10,728 bases of DNA from Gemmatimonadota bacterium (GCA_016209995.1 JACQVC010000136.1:1-10728); one strand, 5' to 3'; counted from the stretch's first letter, positions 1 through 7,967 are shown. Notes: generated by a model not told the origin, from the sequence alone. Translations and numbers: made by a program.

Positions 1-81
1 GCCACGGTGCCACACACCGGGGCCCGACGCCAAGAGAGTAGGTCTCCACTACATCGCCCCGGCGACACCCACGCTCAGCGA

Positions 82-990
82 TCATCGCTTAGATTCTGTG
101 GAATCACCGTGTCTACCTCCTTCAGGTCGGCGGAGCGGTTTGATGCTCAGGAGCGGGCCTGGCGGCGGCTGGATCTCGCCGGGCGTCGGGCCGGCTGGCG
201 TTGGGGTGTCCGCCAGCCGGGCGAGGAGGCGCTCGAGGGCGTCGGCGTCTTCGTCGACCGCCGCCCGCTCGTCGTCGGTCAGCGGGATGGTCAGCATCAT
301 CCGCTGCAGGGAGGCCTTGGCCTCAAGGAGCTGAGCCCCGGTGGAGGGCTTGGGCACATAGAAGTCGCAGCGGGCGCACGCCATCCGATGGGGGCACTGC
401 TCGAAGAAGTTGTACGTGCAGTACCCATGACCGAGATCGAAGTACTGCCAGGGCGTGCCGGTCGCGGCCGCGCCGTTCTGGACGCTCTCACGATCGATCA
501 GCACCTCGACGGTCCGGACGTTGCGCGCGAAGTAGCCCGCGTCGGCGTACGCCCGCGCCAGGCCGGTCGGCGTGATCTGCGTGTAGTGCTGGGTCGACTG
601 CGGCGAGCGATGACCGAGCCACGGCTGCAGCTCGAACAGGGTCATCGGCTCCTTGGCGTTGTAGAGTTGGCTCGCGATCGTGGAGCGCGCCCGATGGCTC
701 GTGATGGGGCCGCGGGCGTCCTCGCGGGGCACGCCCGCCTTGCGGCAGAGGGCCGGGATCAGCGCGTGATTGAGGTATTCACGCGCGACGCGCCGAGCTC
801 GGAGCCAGAACAGCAAGGGGACGCGCTCACCCGTCCGCGGATCGAGCCGCAGCGGCTGCACAGGCCGGACGGCCTCCCACGTCTCGATCGCTCGGCCGAC
901 GAGCGGATCGACGCGCTTGGTGAAGGGCGCGCCCGTCTTGTGCGCCGGGACGTCGAGCAAACACACCAGGTCCGCGGATGATGTCCGCAA
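82..990 (-). pseudogene. Tyrosine recombinase/integrase, N-terminally truncated, with Cys-rich C-terminal tail
   Basis: This is the C-terminal part of a tyrosine site-specific recombinase, the class that cuts and rejoins DNA through a phosphotyrosine. Seen, numbering from a TTG at 990: a likely beta-hairpin lysine (K18, in AHKTG), the HxxR box (H99, R102, in SHRARS), and the LGH...Y block with H127 and candidate nucleophile Y136 (LGHRSPQSTQHY). The first catalytic arginine and the whole DNA-binding N-terminal domain are missing. Upstream in this frame a stop follows within about ten codons, and homology starts only near base 975, where an aminotransferase fragment ends. After the catalytic domain comes a cysteine cluster (C191, C199, C205, C208, around QCPHRMACARC), probably metal-binding, and a charged helical tail. 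I have the impression of integrases with a similar tail in soil bacteria, but could not check. It is probably inactive. The TTG is the first possible start, not a convincing one, because no ribosome-binding site is visible. Confidence 0.8.
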
Positions 991-1333
991 CCTCCGACAC
1001 GAACTCGTCGACCTGGGTCACGCTGATGCACAGGGGCGGCGCGAGACGCACGACACTGCCTCGAGCGAACACGGTCGTCCCTTTCCGCCACGCCATCGTG
1101 TTGAGCTCATCGACCAACCCATCGTCGAGCGGCTTGCCCGAGCCGTTCGGACTCACGAAGTCGCAGACCATGAGCCTCCTGCCTCGGACCTCGGCGACGA
1201 TCGGTGAACGGTTGACGACATCCCACACACCCTCGAGCAGCCGAAATCCCATCATCTCGGCGTTCTTGACGAGCTGCTCCTCCTCGAGGAGGCGGAGGTT
1301 CACGAGCGCCGCCGCGTCGAGCGCGCCAAGGAC
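974..1333 (-). pseudogene. Class III (PLP-dependent) aminotransferase, C-terminal fragment
   Basis: Class III aminotransferases move an amino group between an omega-amino acid or amine and a keto acid using pyridoxal phosphate. Only the small C-terminal domain is visible here, about 120 residues. It includes the helix with NLRLLEEEQLV, the strand with VRGRRLMVCDFV, and the late family signature SVVRLAPPLCISVTQVDEF near the natural end. The PLP lysine, the cofactor-binding residues and all of the large domain are absent. Upstream of about 1333 the frame stays open but no longer resembles the family. Downstream it runs out of phase into the recombinase fragment and stops at 827. A GTG at 1303 is available but lies inside a helix, so it is not a true start. 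The fragment lies in the same direction as the operon, 114 bases after the hydrolase stop, and may be the remnant of a former last operon gene or of an unrelated neighbour. Confidence 0.75.
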
Positions 1334-1447
1334 GAGCTCCGGAAAGTGTTCGGACGACCGAGGGCGCGCTCGAAGGCGGCCTGACCCGCGATCCCGGCGC
1401 GACTCTACGCGAACGAGAACGCCCCGGCCCCGGTGCTCCCCCAGGAC

Positions 1448-2392
1448 TCACGTCTTGACGAGGTGCTCGGCGAGGAACCCGGCGGCGGCCGTGGCGATGA
1501 TCGCCGTGTGGGAGGGGTTCGTGTACACCGTCACGTGCGTGACCTTGCCGCCGTCCGACGGGACGACCAGCAGCTTCTTGCTCGGGGACGGCACCCGATG
1601 GTAGGCGTCGATGGTCTGCTCGGGAGGCACCAACGCGTCGCCCTCGAGCACGATGACCAGGAGAGGAACACTGAGCAGACTCGGTAAGAAGGGCGTCGGG
1701 TCGTAGCGCAGCTTGTTTTCGAAACTCTCGATGGTGACCCGATTCTCCCATGCCGGGGCGACCTTCGAGGCATGCATGAACAGCTCGTAGTTGCCCTCGC
1801 CGGATTGGCGCCCGAATCCGGCATAGATGAGATCCCGTTCCGGATCCTGCGACACCATGGGCACATAACCTCGCTGCGCCTCGTCCTTGAACCTCTTCCG
1901 GCGGTCCTCCAGGATGACCTGTTGAAGCCGTTCGAACACCTTCGCGGGCCGGGACACCCTGAGATAATCCGCGCCGGCCACCCCACCCACGACGGAGACC
2001 GAGCACTTCACTCGTGGATCCAGGGCGGGCACGATGAACGCGTGACTGCCCCCCTGGGAGGCACCCCAGTAGCCCAGCCGCTCGGGATCGATGTCCGGGA
2101 GGGTCTCGGCGAGACTGATGGCGTTACGGATGTCCTCAATCTGGTCCCACGGCTCGATATGCTGTCGGGGCACCCCGTCGCTCGCCCCGAAGTATCGATA
2201 GTCGAAGACGATCGCGGCGAGGCCATGGCGCGTGAACGCTTCCAGGTGCCCCTTGATGATCGGGAACTCCTTGACGTACGTGGCCCCCATCCCCATGACG
2301 ACGCACGGAAACGGTGGGACACCCGCGTCAGGCGTCGAGAGCCACCCACGGCACGTCACCCCTTTGCTCCTGAACTCGATGTCTTGCCTCAT
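1448..2392 (-). CDS. Alpha/beta hydrolase (COG1073/dienelactone-hydrolase-like)
   Basis: Predicted 314-residue cytoplasmic serine hydrolase; no signal peptide or membrane segment is visible. Seen: the nucleophile elbow GASQGG with S112, a probable acid D252 (LEGDALVPPEQ), and a probable catalytic H286 in HVTVY near the C-terminus, the usual spacing for this family. The sequence VFDYRYFGASDGVPRQ after strand 4 is typical of hydrolases related to dienelactone hydrolases and X-Pro-dipeptidyl-peptidase-like proteins. The usual HG oxyanion motif after the first long strand is replaced by MGMG. The ATG at 2392 is chosen over an upstream in-frame start at 2449, because AAAGGA lies six bases before it and family similarity begins there. 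The gene follows the oxidoreductase by 53 bases and is the last intact operon member. By context it would hydrolyse an ester, thioester or lactone derived from the imported substrate. The substrate is unknown; an acyltransferase role is possible. Confidence 0.88.
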   Translation of the reverse strand: MRQDIEFRSKGVTCRGWLSTPDAGVPPFPCVVMGMGATYVKEFPIIKGHLEAFTRHGLAAIVFDYRYFGASDGVPRQHIEPWDQIEDIRNAISLAETLPDIDPERLGYWGASQGGSHAFIVPALDPRVKCSVSVVGGVAGADYLRVSRPAKVFERLQQVILEDRRKRFKDEAQRGYVPMVSQDPERDLIYAGFGRQSGEGNYELFMHASKVAPAWENRVTIESFENKLRYDPTPFLPSLLSVPLLVIVLEGDALVPPEQTIDAYHRVPSPSKKLLVVPSDGGKVTHVTVYTNPSHTAIIATAAAGFLAEHLVKT

Positions 2393-2398
2393 TTGACG

Positions 2399-2404
2399 TC
2401 CTTT
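2399..2404 (-). promoter_or_regulatory. Ribosome-binding site of the hydrolase
   Basis: The transcript reads AAAGGA six bases before the ATG at 2392. It decides the start against the longer alternative at 2449, which would overlap the oxidoreductase stop. Confidence 0.7.
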
Positions 2405-2445
2405 CCGTTCCGACGATGGCGCACGATGCTGGACGGCGCGCAGGG

Positions 2446-4389
2446 TCACACCAGCCTGCCGACCCGCGCGCCATCGGCGATGGCCTCGCGAATATTCCGC
2501 GGCTCGATGCAGTCACCCGCGAGGTGAATCTCGTCGATGCTCCCGGCGAGGGCTCGGGCAAGATCCTGGTTGCCTGTCGCGCCGACGGCCAGGACGATGG
2601 TGTCGGCCTCGAGCAGCTCCGTGGTCCCGCCGCGCGTCGTGATCGTGAGCCCGGCGCTGGTGACGGCGCCGTACGTGACGCCGGCGATCATCCTCACGCC
2701 CATCCTGGCGAGCCGCGCGAGCAGGAGGGTGCGCATCGAGGGGTTCACGCCGAGCGCCATCGCGTGGCCTCGCCGCGTGATGGTGACGGCGTGCCCCCGT
2801 CGTGCCAGGAACTCCGCCGTCTCGCACCCGACGAGTTCCCCTCCGATGACCACCACTCGCGGGCCGACGGCGCATGTGCCGCGCAGGACGTTCCCGGCCG
2901 TTATCACGCTGGCCATGGAGACGCCGGGAATCTCGGGACGACGGGGCCGCACGCCCGTCGCCAGGACAATCGCATCCGGCTTCGTCCGTCGAATGAGGGC
3001 CGCCGTGGCTGTCCTGCCCTTTCGGACGTCTACCCCGAGCTTCTCGACCTCTCGCGCGAGATGGCGGATCAGCGGCCTGATTCGTGCCTTGTGTGCGGGA
3101 ACGACGGCGTCGAGGAGTTGGCCTCCCAGCCGGTCTTCCTTCTCCCACAGCTCGACGCGGTGGCCACGCAGCGCCGCGACCCGGGCGGCCTCGAGCCCCG
3201 CCGGCCCGCCTCCCACGACGAGCACGGTCTTCGGCGTCTCCGCGGGTGTCAGGCCGAGTTCCTCTTCTTTGCCGACGACCGGGTTCACGCCACACCGAAG
3301 CGCGCCGCCGGCGATCACGTCGTCCCGGCACTCCATGCACGCGATGCACGGGTTGATGTCGTCATCGGCTCTCCCGGCGGCCAGCTTGTTCGGCAGATCG
3401 GGATCGGCGATGAGCGCTCGGCCGAGCGCAATGAAGTCCGCCTTGCCGCTCGCCAGGATGCTCTCGCCCATGCGCGGTGAGATCCTGCCCACGGCGATCA
3501 CCGGCACCTGCACCGAGCGCTTGATGGCGGCCGCCGCGGAGACGAGGAGGCCCCTCCTGACCGGCAACGAGGCGACCTGGACTGGGGAGTCGACTCCCCA
3601 GCCCGAGACGTGAATCGCATCGGCGCCGGCCTGTTCGACCATGCGGGCCGTCTGCCGGGCCTCCTCGACCGACCTCCCGCCGCCGGCGCCGAAGACCTTG
3701 CCGTTGAGGCGGAACAGCACGGGGAACTCGGGACCCACCGCGGCTCTGACCGCCTCCACCACCTCGACGGAGATCCGCGCCCTGTTCGGCAACGCCCCGC
3801 CGTAGCCGTCGGCGCGCGTGTTCGTCGCGCGGGAGAGAAACTGCGCGAGCAGGTAGCGATGCGCGCCGTGAATCTCGACGGCGTCGAAGCCGGCCTGCTT
3901 CGCACGAAGCGCCGCCCGGGCGAACCTGGACACGACGTCACGGATGTCTTCTTCCGTGAGCGCTCGCGCTTCCCGGCCTCCCGCGGAGATCGGCGACGGC
4001 GCGAGGGCAGGAGCCCCCGCCCGGAGCGGCGTCCCCACGGCGCCGGCGTGCAGGAGCTGGAGCGCCGCCCTGGCGCCGTGACCGTGAATGGCGCGAACGA
4101 GAGCGGCCCACGCGGGGAGCGACGAGTCGTCGTCGATGCAGGGCTGCTCCGGGAGGACCTTGCCGAGCTCGACGTCGACGCCGGTCCCTTCGACGATGAT
4201 CAGGCCGACGCCTCCCCTGGCCCGCGCTTCGTAATACGCGATCATGCGCCGCCCGACCCGGCCGGCCTCGCTGTACCCGGTGCCCATGGGCGGCATCACG
4301 AGCCTGTTCTTGATCGTCAAGGTGCCGATCGTCCCGGGCTGGAACAGGCGCTCGAGCCGCGTGGCCAAACGACTGCCGCCTCTCGTCAC
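2446..4389 (-). CDS. FMN/4Fe-4S/FAD-dependent oxidoreductase (2,4-dienoyl-CoA reductase/old yellow enzyme family)
   Basis: A 647-residue enzyme with the architecture of 2,4-dienoyl-CoA reductase (FadH), 2-enoate reductase and trimethylamine dehydrogenase. Electrons pass from NAD(P)H through FAD and an iron-sulfur cluster to FMN, which reduces an activated C=C bond or demethylates/oxidises the substrate. Domains: FMN-binding TIM barrel, residues about 12-345 (LFQPGTIGTLTIKNRLVMPP; EIHGAHRYLLAQFLS with H174, H177 and Y179); 4Fe-4S cysteines C348, C351, C354 and C366; FAD Rossmann motif GGGPAG at 393-398; a second nucleotide-binding fold at about 510-600; a late FAD-binding AGDC at 624-627. In the second fold the GxGxxG motif reads GGELVG, with Glu at the middle glycine position. 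The start is the GTG at 4389, which overlaps the permease stop as GTGA. A TTG at 4368 is a possible alternative. Overlap with the transporter implies co-translation and action on the imported compound. The exact substrate is not deducible. Confidence 0.92.
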   Translation of the reverse strand: MTRGGSRLATRLERLFQPGTIGTLTIKNRLVMPPMGTGYSEAGRVGRRMIAYYEARARGGVGLIIVEGTGVDVELGKVLPEQPCIDDDSSLPAWAALVRAIHGHGARAALQLLHAGAVGTPLRAGAPALAPSPISAGGREARALTEEDIRDVVSRFARAALRAKQAGFDAVEIHGAHRYLLAQFLSRATNTRADGYGGALPNRARISVEVVEAVRAAVGPEFPVLFRLNGKVFGAGGGRSVEEARQTARMVEQAGADAIHVSGWGVDSPVQVASLPVRRGLLVSAAAAIKRSVQVPVIAVGRISPRMGESILASGKADFIALGRALIADPDLPNKLAAGRADDDINPCIACMECRDDVIAGGALRCGVNPVVGKEEELGLTPAETPKTVLVVGGGPAGLEAARVAALRGHRVELWEKEDRLGGQLLDAVVPAHKARIRPLIRHLAREVEKLGVDVRKGRTATAALIRRTKPDAIVLATGVRPRRPEIPGVSMASVITAGNVLRGTCAVGPRVVVIGGELVGCETAEFLARRGHAVTITRRGHAMALGVNPSMRTLLLARLARMGVRMIAGVTYGAVTSAGLTITTRGGTTELLEADTIVLAVGATGNQDLARALAGSIDEIHLAGDCIEPRNIREAIADGARVGRLV

Positions 4390-5267
4390 CGCACGTGGGG
4401 GTTGACGACTCGCTCGAGCGAGCGACTGGCGAAGAACACCGAGATGACTGCCAGGTTGATCGCGAGCCCGGGGGCGAGGATCCACCACCACGCCTGCCGC
4501 GCCGCCCCGGACATGAACGCCTGCTGCAGCATCTGACCCCACGTCAGCACCGAGGGATCGCCGTAGCCGCGGAAGCTGATCGCCGCCTCCGCCAGCACCG
4601 CCCGGCCCATGGACACCGGCAGGTACACCAGCACCAGCGGCAGCACGTTCGGCAGGATGTGCCGGAGCATGATCCGCAGGTGGCCGGCTCCCGCCAGGCG
4701 TGCCGCCTTGATGAACGGCTGGGTCGCCGTCGACAGCACCTGCGCTCGGATCACCCGGGCCACGTCCCGCCAGGCCAGAAGGGAGATCGCCGCTGTGGTC
4801 GTCCAGACGGTGGGCCGGGTAAGGGCCAGCAGGATGATCGCGGCCGGCTCCAGCGGCAACGCATAGGCGATGTCCGTCGCCCGCATGAGGATCGTGTCCG
4901 CGATCCCTCGGCAATACCCTGCGACCAGCCCCATCAGCATGCCGACGGTCACGACAGACACGGCCGCGGCGAGGCCGACCACGAGCGCCCCGCGACTGCC
5001 GAGGATCACCTGGCTGAACACGTCCCGCCCGAAGCCGTTGGTGCCAAAGGGGTGACCGGGCCCGGGCGGCAGCAGCCGCGCTGCCCTGCCGTCCGGAAGG
5101 CGAATGATCTCGTCGGCCGTGTACGGGGCGAGCGAGGGGCCCAGGATCGCGACCAGCGCCAGCACGCAGAACATCGCGATGCCGACGAGGCCGATCGGCT
5201 CGACGTCCGCCAGCCAGCCGCCTTCGCGGGACCCCGACAGCTTGAGCGCGACGCGCAGCGCTGGCAT
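4386..5267 (-). CDS. ABC transporter permease 2, DppC/OppC type
   Basis: Inner-membrane permease of 293 residues, one of the two transmembrane subunits of a peptide/nickel-type (COG1173) importer. Seen: a first hydrophobic helix at about 25-47; the GTNGFGRDVFSQVILGSR block (75-92) that marks DppC-like proteins; several further membrane helices; the cytoplasmic EAA-type coupling loop KAARLAGAGHLRIMLRHILP (187-206) that contacts an ATPase; a last helix at about 264-280. The length is normal. The start is either ATG at 5267 or GTG at 5273, read as GTGACGATG, where the GTG overlaps the upstream permease stop (TGA 5272-5270). The ATG is chosen as the stronger codon. The stop overlaps the GTG start of the oxidoreductase, so both ends are translationally coupled. 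Long upstream extensions of this frame run through the other permease and are not coding. Confidence 0.93.
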   Translation of the reverse strand: MPALRVALKLSGSREGGWLADVEPIGLVGIAMFCVLALVAILGPSLAPYTADEIIRLPDGRAARLLPPGPGHPFGTNGFGRDVFSQVILGSRGALVVGLAAAVSVVTVGMLMGLVAGYCRGIADTILMRATDIAYALPLEPAAIILLALTRPTVWTTTAAISLLAWRDVARVIRAQVLSTATQPFIKAARLAGAGHLRIMLRHILPNVLPLVLVYLPVSMGRAVLAEAAISFRGYGDPSVLTWGQMLQQAFMSGAARQAWWWILAPGLAINLAVISVFFASRSLERVVNPHVR

Positions 5268-5269
5268 CG

Positions 5270-6262
5270 TCACGACGCGGTCCGCGGATCGAGAGAGGCG
5301 TACAGGACGTCGGTGAGCAGGTTGAGCGACATGATGATCACCGCCAGCAGCAGCAGGGCGGCCATGGCCACGGGATAGTCGGAGCTCGCTGCGGCGGCGA
5401 CCAGCAGCCGTCCGAGGCCCGGCCACGAAAAGACCTGCTCGATGGTGACCAGGCCGCCCATGGCCCAACCCAGGAACAGCGACGTCTGGGTCACCACCGG
5501 CAAGAGGGCGCACCGAGCGGCGTGACGGAAGAGCAGCGCCGTCTCCGACAGTCCCTTGGCGCGGGCGAGATCGATGAAGTCTTCACCCAGCACCTGGCGA
5601 ATGGAACCGCGGGCCACGAGCAGGGGCAGGCCCGTGAAGTAGATCGCGCCGCTGATGACCGGCAGCGTGGCATGGCGGACGAAGTCCCAGCTGAAGAACG
5701 TCTCGACGAAGCTGCCCTCCGCCGTCCAGCTCGACCGCATGCCGGAGATGGGCAGCCACTGGAGGTGGTACGCAAGGAACATCATCAGGAGCAGGCCCAC
5801 CCAGAACGGCGGCGTGGAGCGCAGGACGAGAAACACCGCGGAGCCGTACAGGTCCCACCGACCGCCCACGTATCCGAACACGAATCCCAGCAGCGAGCCG
5901 AGCCCGTAGCTGATCACGGCCACGGGCACGACGAGCATCAACGTGTTGGTGAACGGCGGGCCGATGTCCATGAACACCGGCCGCTTGGTGCTGAACGAGA
6001 TCCCGAAGTCGCCGGTGAGGACGTTCTTGACGTAGAGCGCGTACTGCTCCCACACCGGCCGGTCCAGGCCGAAGCGGACCATGAGGGCACGCTTGGTCTC
6101 CGGGTCGGCGAGCGGATCGACGAACGCCGCCACCGGGTCCCCCGGGATGAGCCGGAAGGCGAAGAAGATCAGCGCCGCGACGATCGCCAGCGACACCACG
6201 TTCTCGAGGAGTCGCCGGACGATGTACCGCCACCGGCCAGGCACAGGGACGGTCTCCGTCAC
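5270..6262 (-). CDS. ABC transporter permease 1, DppB/OppB type
   Basis: Inner-membrane permease of 330 residues, the DppB-like partner (COG0601). Seen: an N-terminal helix at about 20-38 followed by the family block RLIPGDPVAAFVDPLADPET (37-56) and FGLDRPVWEQY; further helices near 106-130, 141-165, 200-216, 259-275 and 296-318; the EAA-type coupling loop DFIDLARAKGLSETALLFRH (228-247); and the terminal segment LLTDVLYASLDPR (315-327), typical of DppB ends. The start is the GTG at 6262, which shares GTGA with the binding-protein stop and fits the family N-terminus. An in-frame start at 6331 would lie inside the binding-protein gene. The protein should form the translocation pore with the following permease, driven by the two ATPases encoded upstream. 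Confidence 0.93.
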   Translation of the reverse strand: MTETVPVPGRWRYIVRRLLENVVSLAIVAALIFFAFRLIPGDPVAAFVDPLADPETKRALMVRFGLDRPVWEQYALYVKNVLTGDFGISFSTKRPVFMDIGPPFTNTLMLVVPVAVISYGLGSLLGFVFGYVGGRWDLYGSAVFLVLRSTPPFWVGLLLMMFLAYHLQWLPISGMRSSWTAEGSFVETFFSWDFVRHATLPVISGAIYFTGLPLLVARGSIRQVLGEDFIDLARAKGLSETALLFRHAARCALLPVVTQTSLFLGWAMGGLVTIEQVFSWPGLGRLLVAAAASSDYPVAMAALLLLAVIIMSLNLLTDVLYASLDPRTAS

Positions 6263-7962
6263 CTCTTGAGGGACGGGTAGAGCGTGGGCTTGTGGTTGAC
6301 GGGGAAGTAGAGTCGCCCCTTGCCGTCCCACTGGTAGCCGGCGTCGACCAGCACCTGTCGGGCCTTGCCGGGGTCATGCTCGGGACACCGCACCGCCGGG
6401 TTGTGCCACTGCGCGTTTGCGGGGGCGATCACGGAGCAGCCGGGCTCGGCGAGGCCCAGGGCGAAGTCCTCCACGATCTTCTTGCGGTCGATGAGGTGGC
6501 TCACCGCTCTGCGCAGGGCGTAATCCTGAAACGGTGAGCCCTCCCGGAGGTTGAACGTCACCCAGGCGCCGCCGATGTCCCGGGCTTCCACCACCTTGAG
6601 TGCCGGGCTGGCCTTCGCCTCCTTGGCCTGGTCGGCGGTCAGCGTGTAGAACGCGATCGTGTGGAAGTCGATCTGCCCGGAGGCGAGGGCGAGGAACCGG
6701 GCCTCGGAGTTCGCAAAGCCCTTGTATACCAAGCCGTCCGCCCTGGGAGGCTTGAGGTAGTGGGTCTTGTTCGCCGTGTAGACGTACCCTTCTCCAGGAA
6801 CGACCTTGACGACCTTGAACGGCCCGCTGCCCGTGAGGTTCGGTGTGGCCCACTCGTCGGGCTGCTTCACCTTCTCCCGCTCCACGACGCCGTCCCAGAC
6901 GTGCCTGGGCACGATGAGCACGCCGCTGAAGCTGAAGTGGATGAAGGGCGCGAACGGCTTCGCCAGCTTGAATCGTGCGGAACGCGGACCGGTCACGACG
7001 ACGCTCCGCACCGGATCCACGCCGGGCTTGATGTAGCCGGGCGGATGCTTCTGGTACATCTGGAACGTGAACGCCACGTCCTCCGCCGTCACGGGTTTGC
7101 CGTCGTGCCAGTGCGCCTCGCGCAGCTCCACGTCGATGGTGGTGTCGTCGACCATCTTCCAGCTCCTGGCCAGCCACGGCTCGGGCACGCCCGCCGGGCT
7201 CAGCTCCGCCAGCGTGTCGTAGACGAGCCGCAGGTTGAAGTACTCGTGGGCCGAGGGGATGTTGAACGGGTTCAGTGGACGGGGTCGGTAGATCTCCCCG
7301 ACCTTGATCGTCCGGTCCGCCCCCTTCGGGATGATCGACACCATGTTCGTGATGCTGGCGAACGCGTTGCCGCCCGCGGTCATCACGGCATTGTCCCAGG
7401 CCTGCTGGTTGTAGCCGATCAAGGAGCGGCCGTTGTACTGGTACTGGAAATAGAGATCATCGGCAACGAGCTTCTGCGCCTCGAAGACGAGTGCCTTGCG
7501 CGCCTTGGGCTCCATGATCTCCGCCTGCCGTGCGGCGAGCTCCTGGAACTTCGGATTGGCGTACCCGCCGAAGTTCGTGCCGCCCTCGCCGGCGTAGGCT
7601 TGCGTCAACCCGGTGGTGAGGAACTCATGAGGGTCTAGCCGGGCGGGCCGGCCGGCGAACGAACCGGCGGCGATCCCCCATTTCCATGGCTTGGAGGAAG
7701 CCCTCCGCACGAAGGCCGGCCAGTTCGGCAGGGCCTCGTACGTCGTCTTGAGGCCCACTTTCCCCATCTCCGCCACCAGGGCCAGCATGGCCTCGTTCTG
7801 CGGGGTCACCCAGGCCGGGCTCGGACCTAGGACGAGAATGTCCGGCACGAGGCGGTCAGCTGCGGGCTCGGCGGCCATCCCCACCGTCGACATAGAGACG
7901 ACCAGCAGCACGGCGAGAACGAGTGAGCACACCAACCGGCTCCATCGACGCCGCGTGACCAT
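6259..7962 (-). CDS. Periplasmic solute-binding protein, SBP_bac_5 family, apparently circularly permuted
   Basis: A 567-residue secreted binding protein (COG0747 type) that would capture the substrate and deliver it to the permeases. Residues 1-31 form a signal peptide: basic MVTRRRWSR, a hydrophobic core, and GMAAEP at the cut. No lipobox cysteine is seen, so the protein is probably soluble in the periplasm. The order of the rest is abnormal. Residues about 38-217 look like the family's C-terminal portion: a Q/E-rich helix, VGLKTTYEALPNWPAF, the FGGYANPKFQELAARQAEI block, KALVFEAQKLVADDLYFQYQ, and an end-of-protein-like NAFASITNMVSIIPK. Residues about 218-560 look like the family's N-terminal portion: TIKVGEIYRPRPLNPFN, HDGKPVTAEDVAFTF (287-301), TPNLTGSGPFKV (373-384), LRRAVSHLIDRKKIV (483-497) and PGKARQVLVDAGY (531-543). 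Total length is normal, so nothing seems lost. ATG 7962 has GGAGG five bases before it. The stop overlaps the permease start as GTGA. Confidence 0.9.
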   Translation of the reverse strand: MVTRRRWSRLVCSLVLAVLLVVSMSTVGMAAEPAADRLVPDILVLGPSPAWVTPQNEAMLALVAEMGKVGLKTTYEALPNWPAFVRRASSKPWKWGIAAGSFAGRPARLDPHEFLTTGLTQAYAGEGGTNFGGYANPKFQELAARQAEIMEPKARKALVFEAQKLVADDLYFQYQYNGRSLIGYNQQAWDNAVMTAGGNAFASITNMVSIIPKGADRTIKVGEIYRPRPLNPFNIPSAHEYFNLRLVYDTLAELSPAGVPEPWLARSWKMVDDTTIDVELREAHWHDGKPVTAEDVAFTFQMYQKHPPGYIKPGVDPVRSVVVTGPRSARFKLAKPFAPFIHFSFSGVLIVPRHVWDGVVEREKVKQPDEWATPNLTGSGPFKVVKVVPGEGYVYTANKTHYLKPPRADGLVYKGFANSEARFLALASGQIDFHTIAFYTLTADQAKEAKASPALKVVEARDIGGAWVTFNLREGSPFQDYALRRAVSHLIDRKKIVEDFALGLAEPGCSVIAPANAQWHNPAVRCPEHDPGKARQVLVDAGYQWDGKGRLYFPVNHKPTLYPSLKR

Positions 7963-7967
7963 GTCAC

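Noticed and set aside
1..81. Possible start of a further minus-strand gene (GTG at 49, reading VETYSLGVG) after the recombinase stop
   Set aside because: Only about 16 codons are visible before the window ends and there is no clear ribosome-binding site; it cannot be judged.
7..981. Plus-strand open frame (324 codons) opposite the recombinase
   Set aside because: It is the antisense shadow of the recombinase fragment, which carries recognisable catalytic motifs; no family features are visible on the plus strand.
1398..1447. Possible intrinsic terminator after the hydrolase stop
   Set aside because: GC-rich with CCGG repeats, but no clean stem followed by a U-run was found.
4390..4914. N-terminal extension of the oxidoreductase frame into the permease
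   Set aside because: The extension is out-of-frame reading of permease 2. Family similarity begins just after GTG 4389.
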